Source of the DNA: Shimia sp047124445
Lineage (GTDB): Bacteria > Pseudomonadota > Alphaproteobacteria > Rhodobacterales > Rhodobacteraceae
Assembly: GCF_047124445.1 (NCBI RefSeq)
Contig: NZ_CP138921.1
Span: 2,108,001-2,172,000 of the forward strand
DNA: 64,000 bases
Reading direction: 5' to 3'
The notes beneath the pieces are model-generated. The model did not search any database. It had not been told where the DNA came from and saw only the letters and a program-made list of their open reading frames with translations. Below, in pieces: positions 46,642-54,944 of this stretch (the first letter of the stretch is position 1; every line of letters starts with the position of its first letter). The position numbers and the translations under genes were made by a program.

Positions 46642-46679
46642 GACTGGATTGACGCCCGCGCCTCAGGCAGCATGGCGTC

Positions 46680-47078
46680 ATGAAGTATGTGAGCATTGTT
46701 TTTGCGCTGTTCAGCAGCGCGGCGGCGGCAGAAGACGCCATGTCGGCAGCCGAATTTGAAGCCTATGTGTCTGGCAAGACCTTGTTTTACGAGGCGGACG
46801 GGCGGCGCTATGGCGTGGAAGAGTACCTGTCAGACCGGCGGGTGCGGTGGGCGTTTCTGGATGGCAGCGGCCAGTGCAAGGACGGCTATTGGTATGAAGA
46901 GGCCGGGCAGATCTGTTTTGTCTATGAGGACAATCCCGGCCCGCAGTGTTGGAGCTTTTACGCGGACACCGGTGGCTTGAGAGCGCAGTTTGAGAACGAG
47001 CCGGACGGGCGGCTGCTCTACGAGATTGAGGACAGCTCCGAAGAAATGCTCTGCCTTGGGCCGGATGTTGGCGTTTAA
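46680..47078 (+). CDS. Exported protein of unknown function
   Basis: The 132-residue protein has a Sec signal peptide (MKYVSIVFALFSSAAAA) and a mature domain rich in aromatic and acidic residues, with four cysteines (GQCKDGYW, GQICFVY, GPQCWSFY, EMLCLG) that could form two disulfides. I do not recognise a family, though similar small exported proteins are common in roseobacters. It begins 38 bp after the AlkB-like gene and may be cotranscribed, and it converges with xseA 9 bp away. Confidence 0.75.
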   Translation: MKYVSIVFALFSSAAAAEDAMSAAEFEAYVSGKTLFYEADGRRYGVEEYLSDRRVRWAFLDGSGQCKDGYWYEEAGQICFVYEDNPGPQCWSFYADTGGLRAQFENEPDGRLLYEIEDSSEEMLCLGPDVGV

Positions 47079-47087
47079 GCTAGAGCT

Positions 47088-48623
47088 TTAGAACAGGCTG
47101 CCCTGCTCTGGTGGCGGCGTTTTCTTCGCTTTGGGTTTTGGCGCGGGCTTGGGCTTTTCCGGTGCTGGCTGCGGCGGTGTAGAGGGGGCAACCGCGCCCC
47201 CTGCCCCGACGGGCAGGCGACCATCGGCAAATTCGATTTCCAAGGCGCTTGCGGCGCTGGCCTCAGCGGAGGTTTTTACCAGTTGGCCATCCCCGCGCAC
47301 CACGGCGTAGCCACGTTGCAACGTGGCGGTGTAGCTGAGCGTTTCGCGCATCCGGTCCAATGACGCCAGCCGGTCTTTCAGCGTCTGCACCTGACGGGTG
47401 CCGGCATCTGATAGGCGGCGCGACAGGTCGCGGGTTTTGTCTTTTTGGCGGGTGATGTCGCGGTTCAAAGCGTCCACAGACAGCCGGTCGCCGTAGCGGC
47501 CAAGTTGCTGCCGCCGGATTTCGATCATACGCAGCAGGGTTTTGTCGCTTAAACCACCGGACTTCTCCGCTAGGGTCACGCGACGGGATTGGATGCCGGA
47601 TTGCAATGCGCGGGGCAGTGCATCTGAAGCGGTGTCCAAGCGTTGGCGCGGGGTTTGCAGCAGCGTATCCGCTCGGGGAAGCGCGCGGGCCAGATCGCGC
47701 AGGCGTTGGTCGCGTTGGCGCAGGCCTTGTTCGAGGCCCCGTGTGAGGCGCGCGCCCTGCTCTTCAACCCAGGCCAACATGTCGAGCCGCACCGGCACGG
47801 CCAATTCTGCCGCTGCCGTTGGGGTTGGCGCGCGTTTGTCGGAGACAAAGTCGATCAGCGTTGTATCGGTCTCGTGTCCCACAGCGGAGATCAGCGGGAT
47901 GTCAGAGGCAGCGGCGGCGCGGGCCACCACCTCTTCGTTGAAGCCCCAGAGATCTTCGATGCTGCCACCGCCACGCGCCACAATGATCAAATCGGGGCGC
48001 GGCATAGCCCCGCCGGGGGTGAGCTTGTTGAAGCCTTCAATAGCATTGGCCACCTGTGGCGCGCATTGCTCGCCTTGCACCGCGACGGGCCACAGCAACA
48101 CCTTGCGCGGGAATCGATCCCGCAGGCGGTGCAGGATGTCGCGGATCACGGCCCCGCTGGGCGAGGTCACAACACCGATGATTTCAGGCAGATAGGGCAG
48201 CGGCTTTTTGCGCTCTTGGGCAAACAGCCCCTCGGCCTGCAGCATGGCTTTGCGTTTTTCCAGCATCGCCATCAGCGCGCCGACGCCTGCCGGTTTCAGG
48301 TCTTCGATCACTAGTTGGTATTTGGACTGCCCCGGGAATGTGGTGAGCCGCCCGGTGGCGACCACTTCCATGCCTTCTTCCGGACGAGTGGAGACACGGG
48401 CGGCCACGCCTTTCCACATCACCCCGGCAATCACCGAGCGGTCGTCTTTCAGGTCGAGATAAACGTGACCCGAGCGTGGAAAAGACACACGCCCAATCTC
48501 ACCTTTGATGCGCACGTGGGAGAACTCGCCCTCGATCATGCGTTTGATCGCGCCGGAGAGTTCGGTGACGCTGAATTCCGGGGCGTTTTCGCCCTCTCTT
48601 GGGTCGTCGATCAGATCGGACAT
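47088..48623 (-). CDS. xseA: Exodeoxyribonuclease VII large subunit
   Basis: XseA is the catalytic subunit of ExoVII, which degrades single-stranded DNA from both ends. The protein (511 residues from ATG 48623, MSDLIDDPRE) has the N-terminal OB-fold (FSVTELSGAIKRMIEGEF, GHVYLDLKDDRSVIAGVMW), the catalytic core with GVVTSPSGAVIRDI, DLIIVARGGGSIEDLWGFNE and SAVGHETDTTLIDFVSDKRA, and a long coiled-coil. The tail is proline- and lysine-rich. A TTG at 48659 is an alternative start. It is divergent from purD; xseB is not adjacent. Confidence 0.95.
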   Translation of the reverse strand: MSDLIDDPREGENAPEFSVTELSGAIKRMIEGEFSHVRIKGEIGRVSFPRSGHVYLDLKDDRSVIAGVMWKGVAARVSTRPEEGMEVVATGRLTTFPGQSKYQLVIEDLKPAGVGALMAMLEKRKAMLQAEGLFAQERKKPLPYLPEIIGVVTSPSGAVIRDILHRLRDRFPRKVLLWPVAVQGEQCAPQVANAIEGFNKLTPGGAMPRPDLIIVARGGGSIEDLWGFNEEVVARAAAASDIPLISAVGHETDTTLIDFVSDKRAPTPTAAAELAVPVRLDMLAWVEEQGARLTRGLEQGLRQRDQRLRDLARALPRADTLLQTPRQRLDTASDALPRALQSGIQSRRVTLAEKSGGLSDKTLLRMIEIRRQQLGRYGDRLSVDALNRDITRQKDKTRDLSRRLSDAGTRQVQTLKDRLASLDRMRETLSYTATLQRGYAVVRGDGQLVKTSAEASAASALEIEFADGRLPVGAGGAVAPSTPPQPAPEKPKPAPKPKAKKTPPPEQGSLF

Positions 48624-48706
48624 GGGTGCGCTGCTCAGTTCCCTTGTTTCCTGTGCCAAGCCACCTTAGAACGCCGCAAAGCGGAGGCCAAGCGGAAGGC
48701 GGCAAC

Positions 48707-49969
48707 ATGAACATTCTTATTCTCGGCAGCGGTGGACGTGAGCACGCCCTGGCATGGGCAGTGATGCAGAACCCGAAATGCGACAAGCTGATTGTGGCAC
48801 CGGGCAATGCGGGCATCGCGCAGATCGCGGAATGCGCCAGCTTTGACATCGAGGATGGCGGCGAGGTTGTGACCTTTGTGGCGGCCAATGCGATTGATTT
48901 TGTCATCGTCGGTCCAGAGGCGCCGTTGGCCGCGGGTGTGGCGGATCGGCTGCGCGAAGCCGGTGTGCTGGTGTTTGGACCCTCTCAGGCTGCGGCCAAG
49001 CTGGAAGCCTCCAAGAGCTTCACCAAAGAGATTTGTGACGCAGCTAATGCGCCGACTGCTGGCTACGGCCACTTCACCGATGCCGAGGCCGCCAAGGCTT
49101 ACATCCGCGAGCAAGGTGCACCGATTGTGGTGAAGGCCGACGGTCTCGCGGCAGGAAAAGGCGTGATTGTGGCGATGGACCTGCAAACTTCATTGGATGC
49201 GGTGGACGACATGTTTGGCGGTGCTTTTGGTGGCGCGGGTGCTGAAGTCGTCGTCGAGGAGTTCATGGAAGGCGAAGAGGCCTCTTTCTTCATCCTCTGT
49301 GACGGCAAGACCGCCCTGCCCGTCGGCACCGCGCAGGACCACAAGCGCGTGGGCGAAGGCGACACCGGGTTGAACACGGGCGGCATGGGGGCCTATTCGC
49401 CTGCACCAGTGCTGTCTGATGAGATTGCGCAAAAGGCGCTGGATGAAATTGTGCAGCCGACCATTGATGAGATGGCAAAGCGCGGCACGCCGTACCAGGG
49501 TGTGCTTTATGTGGGTCTGATGATCAAAGACGGGCAGCCACGTCTGGTGGAGTACAACGTGCGTTTTGGCGACCCGGAATGTCAGGTGCTGATGATGCGT
49601 CTGGGTGCGCAGGCGATGGACTTGATGCATGCGGCGGCCGAAGAGCGGCTGCATGAGGCGCAGGTGAACTGGGCCGATGACCATGCGATCACCGTGGTGA
49701 TGGCGGCCAATGGCTATCCGGGATCTTATGAAAAGGGTTCCGTGATTGGCGGGTTGGATGCCATTGCAGCGGACAGCAAGAATATGGTGTTCCATGCGGG
49801 CACCACCGCCAAAGACGGGCAGATCACCGCGTCTGGTGGCCGGGTGCTGAACGTGACCGCACGCGGCGCAAGCCTGCAGGAAGCGCGGGATCGGGCCTAT
49901 GCCATGGTGGACGCAATTGATTGGCCCGGTGGGTTCTTCCGCCGCGACATCGGCTGGCGCGCGCTTTAA
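48707..49969 (+). CDS. purD: Phosphoribosylamine-glycine ligase (GAR synthetase)
   Basis: PurD joins phosphoribosylamine and glycine with ATP in step two of purine synthesis. The 420-residue ATP-grasp enzyme shows the N-terminal ILGSGGREHALAWA, VGPEAPLAAGVADRL, PIVVKADGLAAGKGVIVA, the signature RFGDPECQ (lysine/arginine-rich loop near residue 286) and a C-terminal barrel. The ATG at 48707 matches the universal MNILILGSGGREHA start. It is monocistronic and divergent from xseA. Confidence 0.97.
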   Translation: MNILILGSGGREHALAWAVMQNPKCDKLIVAPGNAGIAQIAECASFDIEDGGEVVTFVAANAIDFVIVGPEAPLAAGVADRLREAGVLVFGPSQAAAKLEASKSFTKEICDAANAPTAGYGHFTDAEAAKAYIREQGAPIVVKADGLAAGKGVIVAMDLQTSLDAVDDMFGGAFGGAGAEVVVEEFMEGEEASFFILCDGKTALPVGTAQDHKRVGEGDTGLNTGGMGAYSPAPVLSDEIAQKALDEIVQPTIDEMAKRGTPYQGVLYVGLMIKDGQPRLVEYNVRFGDPECQVLMMRLGAQAMDLMHAAAEERLHEAQVNWADDHAITVVMAANGYPGSYEKGSVIGGLDAIAADSKNMVFHAGTTAKDGQITASGGRVLNVTARGASLQEARDRAYAMVDAIDWPGGFFRRDIGWRAL

Positions 49970-50050
49970 GTCTGCGCTGACACGTAGTTTTGCGGGCGTT
50001 GCGCCGAAAAGCGCTGCGCCCTATTCTCCGCCTGAGTTGGGGGAGATGAC

Positions 50051-50662
50051 ATGACCATTTCGGTGGAAGAGGCCTACGCTACGCGCGAATTTGTGGAACT
50101 GGCGTTCAGCTTTGCACCCGTGGGCATTGTGGTGACTGAGAACCGGGTGATCCGCGATTGCAACGACACCTTTGCGGAGATGTTCCGTTACGAGCGTGCG
50201 GCGCTCAAGGACAGCACCTTTGCGATCCTCTACCCCACGCAGGAAGAGTTCACCAACATCCGCAATCGCGGCGTGCAGGAATTGCGCGAGGGCAATTTTT
50301 ACTGGGACGAGCGCGTGATGATGCGCCGCGGCGGCGAGATGTTCTGGTGCCGGGTGCGCGGGCACACATTTACACCGGAAGACCCGTTGCAGCGGGCGGT
50401 GTGGAGCTTTGCCGATATTTCCGACACGCGACCTTATCACCCGCTGACCCGCCGGGAACGCGAAGTGTTTTCACTTCTGGCCGAAGGGCTGACCAGCAAG
50501 GAAATTGCCATCAAATTGGAAATGAGCAACCGCACGGTGGAGGTGCATCGCGGCAAGCTCTTGAAGAAGTTTGGCGTGTCCAACACCGCGAGCCTGTTCC
50601 AGTCGCTGGGCGCGATTGGCACGCGGCACATCTATTCGGCCAGTGACGGGACCGTGCGCTAG
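50051..50662 (+). CDS. PAS-domain LuxR-type transcriptional regulator
   Basis: The 203-residue protein joins a PAS sensor domain (about 14-125; FAPVGIVVTENRVIRDCN, FWCRVRGHTFTPED) to a LuxR/FixJ helix-turn-helix (139-195; LTRREREVFSLLAEGLTSKE and MSNRTVEVHRGKLLKKFGV). It lacks a receiver, so it senses a ligand, redox or light signal directly rather than by phosphorylation; no cofactor-binding residue such as a haem histidine or flavin cysteine is certain. The target genes are unknown. It is monocistronic, followed by a REP-like element. Confidence 0.9.
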   Translation: MTISVEEAYATREFVELAFSFAPVGIVVTENRVIRDCNDTFAEMFRYERAALKDSTFAILYPTQEEFTNIRNRGVQELREGNFYWDERVMMRRGGEMFWCRVRGHTFTPEDPLQRAVWSFADISDTRPYHPLTRREREVFSLLAEGLTSKEIAIKLEMSNRTVEVHRGKLLKKFGVSNTASLFQSLGAIGTRHIYSASDGTVR

Positions 50663-50668
50663 GGCGTG

Positions 50669-50731
50669 AGGGGCCAGCCCCTCTTGGCCTGCGGCCAATT
50701 CACCCCGAGGTATTGGGGGAAGAAGAAAGCT
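50669..50731. repeat. REP-like palindromic element, copy 2
   Basis: The order of palindromes is the same as at 32614-32674: GGGGC-CA-GCCCC, TTGGCC-TGC-GGCCAA and CCCC...GGGG, with a shared AAGAAGAA tail. It lies between convergent genes and could also help end transcription. Confidence 0.65.
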
Positions 50732-51476
50732 AAGGCGCTTTGCAGTCCAGCGCGCGCGTGAGGGAGGCCTGGTTTTTGAAAGGGCCGAGGGCGCGGGGCG
50801 ACAAGGCTTTGCCGTCAAAGCGTGTGGCCATGACCTCGGACCAATTGGCGTTGACCGTGATCATTTCGGGGCTGTCGCCGCAATCACGGATGCCACCGGA
50901 GATGAAGTCTTCGCCGATGCGGTGATTGGTCAGGCCAGCTTGTGAGGCCACCTGGGTCAGTTTGTTGTCCTTATATCGCCAGACTCGAAGGGTTTTGGCC
51001 AGATGGGGCCGGTCGATATAGGCGACCTCTATGTGGCCGTCGCCGTCCAGATCTGCGGCCCCTATGGGCGCAAGCCAGCGGTTGCGTTGGCCGATGTGGG
51101 GCGTCGCGGCGCGCAGGCCGGTTTCGTCGTAGATGGCCAGGCGAGCACCGCCAGTTTGGCTGCTTTCGACCGTGATCACTTCCGGTGCGCCGTCGCCGTC
51201 CATATCCGCCAGGCGCGGTGCAATGTCCTCAAAGACGCGATCTTGGGGGAGTGTGAGTGCGAGACGCTTGCCGTCTTTCAGGGTCAGCTCAAGCGTGCCA
51301 TATTCAATCGCATCGCCAAGCACCCCATGGGCATATCGAGCGGTTTCGTCTGTGTAGCGGGCGGATGTGATCTCCGCCACCGCAGGCGCCGCCATCAGCC
51401 CCACACTCGCCGCGAGAAAGACGCGACGCGCGGTACGGCGCAGCGTTTGTGACAGAAGACGCCGCGCCATAACCAT
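50730..51476 (-). CDS. Exported FG-GAP/VCBS-repeat protein
   Basis: The 248-residue protein has an N-terminal export signal with several arginines (RRTARRVFLAASVGLMAAP) and a mature part with two calcium-loop FG-GAP motifs, ADMDGDGAPEVI and ADLDGDGHIEVAY, as in beta-propeller proteins. A C-terminal segment with two cysteines follows. Its start overlaps the ferredoxin stop (ATGA), so the pair is translationally coupled. The biological link between an iron-sulfur ferredoxin and this exported protein is unclear. Confidence 0.8.
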   Translation of the reverse strand: MVMARRLLSQTLRRTARRVFLAASVGLMAAPAVAEITSARYTDETARYAHGVLGDAIEYGTLELTLKDGKRLALTLPQDRVFEDIAPRLADMDGDGAPEVITVESSQTGGARLAIYDETGLRAATPHIGQRNRWLAPIGAADLDGDGHIEVAYIDRPHLAKTLRVWRYKDNKLTQVASQAGLTNHRIGEDFISGGIRDCGDSPEMITVNANWSEVMATRFDGKALSPRALGPFKNQASLTRALDCKAP

Positions 51477-51799
51477 CAGATTTGCTTTTCTGGCAGTTTC
51501 ACAACCAGACCATCCAGCGCGTCGGTGACCTTGATCTGACAGGTCAGGCGCGAGGTGGCGGGATCAGGCTCATAGGCAAAGTCCAGCATGTCTTCTTCCA
51601 TGTCGTCTTTGGCTGGGATCTTCTCCACCCAGGATGGGTCCACATAGACGTGACACGTTGAGCAGGCACAGGCGCCACCGCAATCGGCTTCGATGCCGGG
51701 GACATTATTGTCGCGCGCGCCTTCCATAACGGTCAAGCCGTTGGCAACCTCAACAACATGCTCGGTACCGTTATGCTCGACATAGGTGATTTTGGCCAT
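51476..51799 (-). CDS. [2Fe-2S] ferredoxin, adrenodoxin type
   Basis: The 107-residue ferredoxin has cluster ligands C40, C46, C49 and C87 (CGGACACSTC and RLTCQI), the C-x5-C-x2-C...C pattern of adrenodoxin-like and FdxVI-type proteins. These feed electrons to iron-sulfur cluster assembly, P450s or ring hydroxylases. ATG 51799 (MAKITYVEHNG) is preceded by an AGGAGCC site. Upstream, in the opposite direction, lies the LexA box and DnaE2-like fragment; downstream it overlaps the FG-GAP gene by one codon. Confidence 0.95.
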   Translation of the reverse strand: MAKITYVEHNGTEHVVEVANGLTVMEGARDNNVPGIEADCGGACACSTCHVYVDPSWVEKIPAKDDMEEDMLDFAYEPDPATSRLTCQIKVTDALDGLVVKLPEKQI

Positions 51800-51907
51800 G
51801 TCTGGCTCCTCTGAGAAACTGTTCGCATCCCTAGTTAGGTCAGGGCTTCCGCCTCTTCCACCCCCATTTGCGACAAGCGGTCCCTCCCCTTGCGACAATT
51901 TTTAAAT

Positions 51908-51922
51908 GTTCTATATTTGTTC
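51908..51922 (+). promoter_or_regulatory. LexA (SOS) box before the DnaE2-like fragment
   Basis: GTTC-TATATTT-GTTC matches the alphaproteobacterial LexA repeat GTTC-N7-GTTC exactly, with an AT-rich spacer. It ends 2 bp before ATG 51925, so bound LexA would block this gene directly. Confidence 0.75.
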
Positions 51923-51924
51923 TC

Positions 51925-52326
51925 ATGCAAGTCATGAGATCCTCTCCCCCCACGCGGCCTATGGGCACAGCGCCCCATCAGGACTGGCCACGCCCACCGT
52001 CGGCTTTGACCGCCAGCCGCCTGATCGAGCCGCCCAATGGTGCGCGGATCACCGTGGCGGGACTGGTGATTCTGCGGCAGCGGCCCGGCACCGCCAAAGG
52101 GGTGATCTTTGTCACGCTCGAGGATGAGACCGGCGTGGTGAATGTGATTGTCTGGCGCAGCCTTTATGAGCATTTCCGCCGTGCAGTGATTGCCGGGCGG
52201 CTGCTCAGGGTCACCGGGCGCATTCAGCGGGAGAACAATGTCACCCATGTGATTGCCGAACGGATCGAGGATCTCTCGCCGCTCTTGGACAGTTTGGTCA
52301 CACCGCCAGCCCCTTTGGAGAAATGA
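51925..52326 (+). CDS. Free-standing DnaE2-type C-terminal OB-fold protein
   Basis: The 133-residue protein matches only the C-terminal OB-fold of the error-prone polymerase DnaE2: GARITVAGLVILRQRPGTAK, GVIFVTLEDETGVVNVIVW, LLRVTGRIQRENNVTHVIAE and DLSPLLDSL. Polymerase and PHP domains are absent, and the final DnaE2 tail is missing. A LexA box lies right before ATG 51925, as at SOS-controlled imuA-imuB-dnaE2 cassettes. It could be what remains after a large internal deletion of that cassette or a small protein kept for its nucleic-acid-binding fold. The domain is well preserved, so it may be functional. Confidence 0.75.
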   Translation: MQVMRSSPPTRPMGTAPHQDWPRPPSALTASRLIEPPNGARITVAGLVILRQRPGTAKGVIFVTLEDETGVVNVIVWRSLYEHFRRAVIAGRLLRVTGRIQRENNVTHVIAERIEDLSPLLDSLVTPPAPLEK

Positions 52327-52384
52327 CGCGTTTCGCTGCGGCGCAAAACGCGGTATGACAGGGCAAAACACATGAGGCGCGAGC

Positions 52385-52945
52385 ATGCCCGCAGATTTTG
52401 CCGCACGATCGGTTCTGGCCGCCACGGCGCTTTTGGCGCTGGGGAGCCTGACGGCGTGCGAAGAGCAAATCACCAATGCACCTTACATCGCCGCCTTTAA
52501 TGAGCCAGAGATTGTCCGCGCCGAAGATGCCGGTGCGCCGCCCAATGCGCGGCCGGGCAGCTGTTGGGGGCGCCACGTCACACCTGCTGTGGTGGAAACT
52601 GTGAGCGAGCAAGTCATGGTGCAGCCGCCGGAGGTGCTGGCAGATGGCACCGTGATTGCGCCCGGGATATTCCGCACAGAGACACAGCAGCGCATTGTGC
52701 AGGAGCGGCGGGAATTGTGGTTTGAAACGCCCTGTAGCGAGGTCTGGACCGAAGAGTTCACCGCCTCTCTGCAGCGGGCCCTAAAAGTACGCGGGCTGTT
52801 TTATGGCAGCATCACCGCGGAGCGGGATGCCCGCACGCGGGCGGCCATTCGTCGCTATCAAAGTGCTGAGGGGCTCGACAGCGCGATCTTGTCGCTGGAA
52901 AGCGCGCGGCGGCTTGGCTTGGTGGCGGTGCCTCGGGAAGGGTGA
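52385..52945 (+). CDS. Lipoprotein with C-terminal peptidoglycan-binding-like region
   Basis: The 186-residue protein has a lipobox LTAC with acylated C25. The middle is rich in valine, glutamate and proline. The C-terminal part (FTASLQRALKVRGLFYGSIT, then RTRAAIRRYQSAEGLDSAIL) resembles a peptidoglycan-binding-1 domain, so it is probably an envelope lipoprotein that touches the cell wall. Function is unknown. It follows the DnaE2-like fragment by 58 bp. Confidence 0.8.
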   Translation: MPADFAARSVLAATALLALGSLTACEEQITNAPYIAAFNEPEIVRAEDAGAPPNARPGSCWGRHVTPAVVETVSEQVMVQPPEVLADGTVIAPGIFRTETQQRIVQERRELWFETPCSEVWTEEFTASLQRALKVRGLFYGSITAERDARTRAAIRRYQSAEGLDSAILSLESARRLGLVAVPREG

Positions 52946-52968
52946 TCCCACGCAAGAGGACATGAAAA

Positions 52969-52990
52969 AGGGCGCCGTAATGGGCGCCCT
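52969..52990 (-). terminator. Terminator of the Deg protease gene
   Basis: AGGGCGCC pairs with GGCGCCCT around a 6-nt loop; TTTTTCATG follows on the minus strand, 26 bp after the protease stop. It may also act on the plus strand. Confidence 0.85.
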
Positions 52991-53015
52991 AATCTATTTT
53001 GAACTGTGAAGCCGC

Positions 53016-54485
53016 TTACTCTTCGATGTTGAGCGCCACAAAGCGGGGCTCACCGGCGCGACGCACCAGAAGCAGCAAGGATTTGCGGCCCGCCTCTTTG
53101 GCTTCCTCGATGCGGTCTTCCAGATCGGCAATCGAGGTCAGCTTCTGCTGGCCCGCTTCGGTCAGCACATCACCCGCCCGCAGGCCTTTTTCGTAAGCTT
53201 TGGACATCTCGTCCACGTTGCTCACCACCAGACCATCGGTGCCTTCCGCCACGCCAAGCTCTTCGCGCATGTCGTCGGTCAGAACGGTCACAGTCAGGCC
53301 GAGGATTTCTTTCTCAACCGGGTCGCTGGAGGGCGCAGGCTGGCTGGCCGGCACAGCGCCTTCGGCCTCTTCGCGGCGACCAAGGGTGATGGCCAGCGTC
53401 ACTTCGTCCCCATCGCGCAGCACCACTACATCGACGGTTTTGCCCACATTGGTGTTGCCCACCGCGCGGACCAGACCACGCACGTCAGCCACTTTGGCGC
53501 CGTCAAAGGTCAGGATCACGTCACCCGCCAGCATGCCGCCTTCCAGGGCCGGGCCTTCCGGCACATCGGTGACCATCGCACCCGCGGCGGATTTCAGACC
53601 GTCCACAGCGTCCACCATGTCCTCAGTGACATCCTGAATGCGCACACCCAGCCAACCGCGGCGGGTTTCGCCAAATTCTTTCAGCTGATCGACCACTTTG
53701 GTGACCACGTTGGAGGCCATGGAGAAACCGATGCCGATGGAGCCGCCGTTCGGGGACAAGATCGCGGTGTTCACGCCAATCACTTCACCGTCCATGTTGA
53801 ACAGAGGGCCACCGGAGTTGCCGCGGTTGATGGCGGCGTCGGTCTGGATGTAGTCGTCATACGCGCCGGACAGGGACCGGCCGCGTTGGGACACGATACC
53901 AGCAGAGACCGAGAAGCCCTGGCCCAGCGGGTTGCCCATGGCCATGACCCAGTCACCTACGCGGGCGGTGTCGCTGTTGCCAAATTCTACAAAATCAAGC
54001 GGTTCGTCGGATTCGACCTTCAACAGGGCGATGTCGGTGTTCTTGTCGGTGCCGATGACTTTGGCTGGCAGTTCGCCGCCTTCAAAAAACTCGACGAGGA
54101 TCTCGTCAGCGCCTTCGATCACGTGGTTGTTGGTGACCACAAAGCCGTCAGCCGAGATCACAAAGCCGGAGCCCAGTGCAGAGGTGCGGCGCGGGCGATC
54201 GCCCTGATCGCCTTGGCGGTCCTGGAACTCGCGGAAGAAATCCTCAAATGGAGAGCCTTCGGGCACGATGCCCTGGGGGCCGCCGGTGCGACCGGCCACA
54301 ACGGTGGAGGTGGTGATGTTCACAACGGAGGGGCTGATCTTGTCCGCCAGATCGGCAAAGCTGTCAGGGCGCGCCTGGGCAATCAGCGTCTGGGCCACGA
54401 CAAACAGCATGGACAGGAACGCAAGCCCGGCAATGCGCCAGCTGCGCTGTTGGGTGTCGGGGTACGTAAGGGTGTCAGAAAACAC
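53016..54485 (-). CDS. degP: Do-family periplasmic serine protease (DegP/DegQ-like)
   Basis: The 489-residue protease and chaperone handles misfolded envelope proteins. A signal-anchor (about 18-36) precedes the trypsin-like domain with catalytic H121 (TNNHVIEG), D151 (NTDIALLK) and S224 (NRGNSGGPL), followed by two PDZ domains (from GWLGVRIQDVTEDM and from EILGLTVTVLTDD). I choose GTG 54485 because AAAGGAG lies 8 bp upstream; the frame extends to 54560 without a comparable site. In related bacteria this gene often follows hflK-hflC-DUF2065, which here lies 8 kb away. Confidence 0.95.
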   Translation of the reverse strand: MFSDTLTYPDTQQRSWRIAGLAFLSMLFVVAQTLIAQARPDSFADLADKISPSVVNITTSTVVAGRTGGPQGIVPEGSPFEDFFREFQDRQGDQGDRPRRTSALGSGFVISADGFVVTNNHVIEGADEILVEFFEGGELPAKVIGTDKNTDIALLKVESDEPLDFVEFGNSDTARVGDWVMAMGNPLGQGFSVSAGIVSQRGRSLSGAYDDYIQTDAAINRGNSGGPLFNMDGEVIGVNTAILSPNGGSIGIGFSMASNVVTKVVDQLKEFGETRRGWLGVRIQDVTEDMVDAVDGLKSAAGAMVTDVPEGPALEGGMLAGDVILTFDGAKVADVRGLVRAVGNTNVGKTVDVVVLRDGDEVTLAITLGRREEAEGAVPASQPAPSSDPVEKEILGLTVTVLTDDMREELGVAEGTDGLVVSNVDEMSKAYEKGLRAGDVLTEAGQQKLTSIADLEDRIEEAKEAGRKSLLLLVRRAGEPRFVALNIEE

Positions 54486-54640
54486 TTTGGGTTCTCCTTT
54501 GGTGTACTTGAAACCTGCCGAGTTGCTCCCGGCGTATGCGGAGAAGTGTGGGCATTTCACGCAGCAATGGCAACCACATGCGCGTCGCGCCGCCTAACAT
54601 GGTTGTGAGCGATCTGTGAAAAAAGTGAATAGACAGCCAT

Positions 54641-54944
54641 GGTCTGGCCACAGTGGTTAAGCTCAGGCCCTGTCAATGTCCCGCCACTGGCGCCCATCAC
54701 GCACAGCCTCAGAGGGCTGGTGCGCGCCGCGCAGAGTGGGTCTCTTTGCAAGCGAACCGGCCCGCTGAGGCGAAGCGTGCTGGACGTCCGAAGGATTTGG
54801 CGGATTTTCCGCCTGCCGGCGTTGCGGAGCTTTAAAACTCACCCAGAGTTCCTGCAGCTCCGCGCCTTGTCAGACAAAAAATCTGCCAAACCAGCGGTGC
54901 GACATTGATAGAGCCTGAGCTTAATGCACTGTGGCCGAAACCGG
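54641..54944. repeat. Imperfect 50-bp inverted repeat flanking about 200 bp of non-coding DNA
   Basis: The block 54641-54690 is matched in reverse complement by 54891-54944; shared runs include GGCCACAGTG, TTAAGCTCAGG and TCAATGTC. The right arm contains the last codons of the hypothetical gene that ends at 54921. The spacer has further stems (GCGGAGCT/AGCTCCGC and GGCGGA/TCCGCC) but no credible gene. This accounts for the 435-bp gap upstream of degP. It may be an old miniature element or an inverted duplication. Confidence 0.6.

Noticed and set aside
49970..50050. Possible riboswitch after purD
   Set aside because: The gap is only 81 bp and shows no conserved fold; purine riboswitches precede rather than follow purD.
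54639..54908. An 89-codon plus-strand frame upstream of degP
   Set aside because: It lies in the inverted-repeat element, has no ribosome site and no recognisable features.
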